From Xanthobacteraceae bacterium (GTDB lineage Bacteria; Pseudomonadota; Alphaproteobacteria; Rhizobiales; Xanthobacteraceae): DNA of 9,437 nucleotides. The notes beneath the pieces were generated by a model. That model did not search any database. It worked only from the letters and a program-made list of their open reading frames with translations, and was not told where the DNA came from. The stretch is taken from the NCBI GenBank assembly GCA_030044035.1, contig JASHWN010000370.1:1-9437 (forward strand), read 5' to 3'. How positions within the stretch are numbered: position 1 is the first letter of the stretch; each line of letters begins with the position of its first letter. Shown here one piece after another: positions 7,096-9,437 of the stretch. Both the position numbers and the translations under genes were made by a program.

Positions 7096-7125
7096 TAGAC
7101 TCCCTGGCGTTCGCCGCGGAGTCTA
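7096..7125 (-). promoter_or_regulatory. mRNA hairpin overlapping the hydrolase ribosome binding site
   Basis: On the minus strand, TAGACTCC (7125-7118) pairs perfectly with GGAGTCTA (7103-7096) over 8 bp. An inner GGC-GAAC-GCC stem-loop is separated from it by a 2x2 internal loop. The Shine-Dalgarno AGGGAG (7105-7100) lies mostly in the 3' arm, and the ATG (7092) follows the stem after three A residues. The fold would therefore hide the ribosome binding site. The bases after the stem are A-rich, not T-rich, so it is not an intrinsic terminator for the upstream gene. Confidence 0.55.
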
Positions 7126-7163
7126 GACGAGACGCATCATCGCGTCCACGCGCACCACGCAGA

Positions 7164-7517
7164 TCACCACAGCGCGCAGCGCAAATGACCTTTCCAATCG
7201 CAATAACCGAAGCCGGGCCGGCAGCAACCGAACGAAGCCGCCGCGCAGAAGTAGAATTGATAATCGAGGCCGCAATGGTTCGAGCAGTAGAAGCGGCCCG
7301 CGCCGTCGAAATGGCAATGGTTGCGGAATGCCCGCGGCAACGCTTCGGCAGGCTGCCAGTCCGCGGCGATCAGCGGCCTCTCGACCGGCGAATAATTCAA
7401 CGCGCCGGCAAGCGCCGGCTGATGCGTCGCCAAGGAAACTTCGCATGCCAACGTCAGCGCGGCGACGGCGGCAGCGCGCGCCAGTCCGCGCAACGGAGCA
7501 GAAATGACTTCGGCCAT
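7164..7517 (-). CDS. Small secreted cysteine-rich protein, unknown function
   Basis: A 117-residue protein. Residues 1-37 form a Sec signal: a basic start, hydrophobic AAAVAALTLA core, then ALA (35-37) as a signal-peptidase-I site. The only Cys in the signal (C25, LTLAC) lacks a proper lipobox. The mature part has an extended, Cys-free segment (38-67), then a compact domain with eight cysteines (68, 78, 82, 91, 98, 99, 106, 114), rich in aromatic residues and Gly, e.g. GRFYCSNHCGLDYQFYFC. Eight cysteines in 47 residues suggests four disulfides in the periplasm or outside, though metal binding cannot be excluded. The start is well supported: AGGAAGGA (7528-7535) is embedded in the last codons of the kinase gene, whose stop is 7 bp upstream. 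It is therefore probably co-expressed with the kinase. I cannot name the family or function with confidence. Confidence 0.78.
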   Translation of the reverse strand: MAEVISAPLRGLARAAAVAALTLACEVSLATHQPALAGALNYSPVERPLIAADWQPAEALPRAFRNHCHFDGAGRFYCSNHCGLDYQFYFCAAASFGCCRPGFGYCDWKGHLRCALW

Positions 7518-7524
7518 CGCGGCA

Positions 7525-9183
7525 TTATCCTTCCTGTGCTTCGGCGACCGGCTCCGCCATCAGCGTTTCGAGCGGCGGGGCTTCCTTGCCGGAGGACGCA
7601 TGGCTGATCGGCAGATGAATGGTGAAACGCGAGCCCTCGCCCTCCGTACTCTCCACCGCAACGCGGCCGCCATGCCGGTCGACAACCATCTTCACGAAAT
7701 GCAGGCCGACGCCGGTGCCGACGATGCCGGAGACGTTACCGCCGCGATGATAGCGCTCGAACAGCCGCTCGATATCGGCCGGCGGAATGCCGATGCCATG
7801 GTCGGTCATCACCACAACGGCTTCGGTCGCGGTCCTTTCGGCGGCGACCTCGATGGCGCCGCCATGCGGCGAGTATTTGACCGCGTTCGAGAGAAGATTG
7901 CTGAAGACCTGGAACAGCAATTTGGCGTCGCCTGTGATCGGCAGCGGCGTCCCGGCGAACCGCTCGACGATCTGCGCGCTTGGCACCATCTCGCGATGCA
8001 GCTGACAGACTTCGCGCAATAGCGCCGCGAGATCGATCTCGGCCGGCTCGTAATAAAGCCCGGCGCTGCCGTCGATCAACCGCGACGAATTGAGCAGATT
8101 GTCGATCAGATGCGTCATGCGAAGCACGGCACTGCGGATTTTTCCGGCGCGTTCGCCGATCTCGGCGGAGGGCACGGCGTCTTTGGTCTTGTCCAGGCGG
8201 CGGGCGTGGCCATCGATAACGGTCAACGGCGTGCGAAACTCGTGCGACGCCATGGCGACGAAATTGCGCTGCAACAGCGCGAGCCGCTGCTCCTGCGCCA
8301 ATTGCTCCTCGAGCATGGCGGCCTGGCGGGCGAGCGTGCGCTGGCTGCGCATCAGTTCGATGGCGTTGTTGCGGAAGACCACGGTCGCCTGCGCCATCTC
8401 GCCGATCTCGTCGCGGCGCTCGGTGCCGGCGATATCGACCGCGGTGTCGCTGGCGGCGAGCCGGCGCATGCGGTCGGCGAGCCGGCGCAGCGGCTGCGAG
8501 ATCGAGCGGCTGATGTAAATCAAAGCGGCAACTACCAGCACGCCCGCGACCAGCATGACCAGCACGATCAGCCACAGCGCCTGCCGGTAGGCGACGCCGA
8601 GCCGGTCGCTTGCCGCCTGCGCGTCGGCGACGGCGCGATCGGTCAACTGGCCGAGCGTGTCGCTTGCCGCATTGTAAGCGGTGCGCGAGGAGCCGCGGTA
8701 GATCGCAACCGCCTCGGCCTTGCGACCGCTGCGCGACAGTTCGAGCATCTGATTGACGATGGCGCGGTAGTCAGTCCAGCGCTGCTTGAATTGCCCGTAA
8801 AGATCGTTTTCGGCGGCACCATGCCGGATGCGCTCGAACTCGCGCTCGGATTCGGCGATGATGCGGTCGAGCTTGACCATTTCGGTTTCGCTCGCCGCGG
8901 TATCCGCCGGGCCCGCGGCCAACAGATTGCCGCCTTCGATGGCGCGGAAGTCGGAGGTGTAATTGTTGAGATCGCCAAGCGCGCGCGTGGTCGGCAGCCA
9001 AGTCTGCGCCACCTCAGCCGACAGCGCGTCGAAATTGCTCAGCCGCCAGAGGCTGAACGCGCCGAGCGCGGCGACCAGCGCGAAGAACAACAGGAAGACC
9101 GCAGCCAAATGGAAGCGGATCGATCGCGGCTGCCGCATGAAAAGCCCATCGCTGCAACGACGCGCGCCCGGGCCGCTTGCCAT
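7525..9183 (-). CDS. Membrane sensor histidine kinase (4HB-type sensor, HAMP, HisKA, HATPase_c)
   Basis: A 552-residue two-component kinase. Transmembrane helix 1 is at about 25-46. The periplasmic region (about 48-200) is all-helical and resembles the MCP four-helix-bundle sensor (LGDLNNYTSDFRAIEGGNLL). Transmembrane helix 2 is about 203-224. HAMP follows (about 225-278), then a coiled linker AAMLEEQLAQEQR. The HisKA H-box is FVAMASHEFRTPL with H314. The ATPase domain shows the N-box (N433 in NLLSNAVKYSPHGG), DHGIGIP (461-467) and GTGVGLHFVKMVVDRHGG (489-506). All catalytic boxes are intact. The start at 9183 has only a weak AAGG; ATG 9138 (MRQPRSIRF, starting just before helix 1) is a serious alternative. 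The cognate regulator is probably the divergent gene at 9300. The ligand is unknown. Confidence 0.93.
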   Translation of the reverse strand: MASGPGARRCSDGLFMRQPRSIRFHLAAVFLLFFALVAALGAFSLWRLSNFDALSAEVAQTWLPTTRALGDLNNYTSDFRAIEGGNLLAAGPADTAASETEMVKLDRIIAESEREFERIRHGAAENDLYGQFKQRWTDYRAIVNQMLELSRSGRKAEAVAIYRGSSRTAYNAASDTLGQLTDRAVADAQAASDRLGVAYRQALWLIVLVMLVAGVLVVAALIYISRSISQPLRRLADRMRRLAASDTAVDIAGTERRDEIGEMAQATVVFRNNAIELMRSQRTLARQAAMLEEQLAQEQRLALLQRNFVAMASHEFRTPLTVIDGHARRLDKTKDAVPSAEIGERAGKIRSAVLRMTHLIDNLLNSSRLIDGSAGLYYEPAEIDLAALLREVCQLHREMVPSAQIVERFAGTPLPITGDAKLLFQVFSNLLSNAVKYSPHGGAIEVAAERTATEAVVVMTDHGIGIPPADIERLFERYHRGGNVSGIVGTGVGLHFVKMVVDRHGGRVAVESTEGEGSRFTIHLPISHASSGKEAPPLETLMAEPVAEAQEG

Positions 9184-9205
9184 CGCGACGGCGCCTTATC
9201 ATACA

Positions 9206-9234
9206 CTTATACAGGAGGCCGGCGGGCCGGCCAA
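9206..9234 (-). promoter_or_regulatory. Putative kinase promoter with an embedded perfect inverted repeat
   Basis: On the minus strand, TTGGCC (9234-9229) and TATAAG (9211-9206) are separated by exactly 17 bp, a fair sigma70-type pair (4/6 and 5/6 matches). The spacer and -35 contain the perfect inverted repeat GGCCGGC-GG-GCCGGCC (9217-9232). That is a natural operator position for the divergent response regulator. The leader to ATG 9183 would be only about 15 nt. No transcription data support this; it is read from sequence alone. Confidence 0.4.
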
Positions 9235-9299
9235 ACCACGCGCGGCAAGCGTTAATGCGCGCGCGCCAGCGCCATGTCCCCACTCCATCGCGGTTTACG

Positions 9300-9437
9300 A
9301 TGTCTGAAGCGCCGAAGAAAATCCTCTGCATCGAAGACGACCGCGAGACCGCGGCGCTAATCGCCGAGGAGTTGGTCGACCGCGGCTACGAGGTGACGCT
9401 TGCCCATGACGGCCGCGAAGGCCTTTCCGCTATCCTG
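9300..9437 (+). CDS. Response regulator, N-terminal receiver domain, 3' end cut by window edge
   Basis: The first 46 residues of a CheY-like receiver domain are present. KKILCIEDDRETAALIAEEL has the beta1 strand and the acidic pair D13-D14 that binds magnesium, then alpha1. GYEVTLAHDGREGLSAIL is beta2 and alpha2. The phospho-acceptor Asp (expected near residue 55) and any output domain lie beyond the window. It is divergent from the histidine kinase, 116 bp away, and is the obvious partner. The start is the first ATG that fits the domain, but no good Shine-Dalgarno precedes it. A GTTAAT-like -10 at 9251-9256 is possible but weak. Confidence 0.88.
   Translation, partial: MSEAPKKILCIEDDRETAALIAEELVDRGYEVTLAHDGREGLSAIL

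Noticed and set aside
5545..7098. Plus-strand open frame (517 codons) opposite the small subunit and the NodB-fold hydrolase
   Set aside because: The opposite strand encodes two well-conserved enzymes; this frame shows no domain.
7091..7125. Intrinsic terminator between the Cys-rich gene and the NodB-fold hydrolase
   Set aside because: The hairpin is real, but the bases after it on the transcribed strand are A-rich, not a T-run, and it overlaps the next ribosome binding site.
7440..7450. Lipoprotein signal at C25 of the Cys-rich protein
   Set aside because: The residue at -3 is Thr instead of Leu/Val/Ile, and a good signal-peptidase-I site (ALA, residues 35-37) follows.
8110..9255. Plus-strand open frame (381 codons) opposite the histidine kinase
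   Set aside because: The kinase boxes H, N and G are all intact on the minus strand; this is a GC-bias shadow.

Overview
This is a GC-rich window with strong third-position GC bias. It carries alphaproteobacterial intergenic palindromes and protein families, and most likely comes from a Hyphomicrobiales (Rhizobiales) chromosome, Bradyrhizobium/Rhodopseudomonas/Xanthobacteraceae-like. That placement is inferred from composition and family resemblance, not from a search. No mobile element, CRISPR, tRNA or rRNA was seen. I see nine protein-coding genes; the first and last are cut by the window edges.

Region 1 (1-1498, minus strand) is a two-gene operon. A hydroxypyruvate isomerase/2-oxo-tetronate isomerase-like TIM-barrel protein is followed 29 bp later by a classical NAD-type short-chain dehydrogenase that runs off the left edge. 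Together they suggest a small sugar-acid or glyoxylate-type carbon pathway. Region 2 (1499-3403) holds a 287-bp divergent intergenic region with two small inverted repeats, a plus-strand gene for an unusual protein (XRE-like helix-turn-helix N-terminus joined to a Rossmann methyltransferase-like domain), and a 214-bp convergent spacer with three consecutive hairpin-forming elements. The element at 3339-3404 is a branched palindrome resembling a dispersed alphaproteobacterial intergenic repeat.

Region 3 (3404-7125, minus strand) is the most interesting part. It is a tight three-gene unit: a PuuE/HpPgdA-type NodB-fold hydrolase, then a two-cluster [2Fe-2S] subunit, then a Tat-exported molybdenum hydroxylase large subunit. 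Spacings are 36 bp and a 4-bp ATGA overlap. NodB-fold enzymes of this subgroup include cyclic amide/imide hydrolases such as allantoinase PuuE, and two-subunit Mo hydroxylases of the isoquinoline oxidoreductase type oxidise N-heterocycles or aldehydes. The unit can therefore be read as a hydroxylate-then-open-the-ring cassette; this is inference. The ribosome binding site of the first gene is partly buried in a hairpin at 7096-7125.

Region 4 (7164-9437) has a membrane histidine kinase (MCP-like four-helix sensor, HAMP, HisKA, HATPase) on the minus strand. A secreted eight-cysteine mini-protein follows it directly, with its Shine-Dalgarno inside the last kinase codons. A response regulator starts divergently at 9300. 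The kinase/regulator gap contains a perfect GGCCGGC-GG-GCCGGCC inverted repeat inside a plausible sigma70-type promoter. All five minus-strand genes from the kinase to the Mo subunit have gaps of 71 bp or less, so they may form one transcript.
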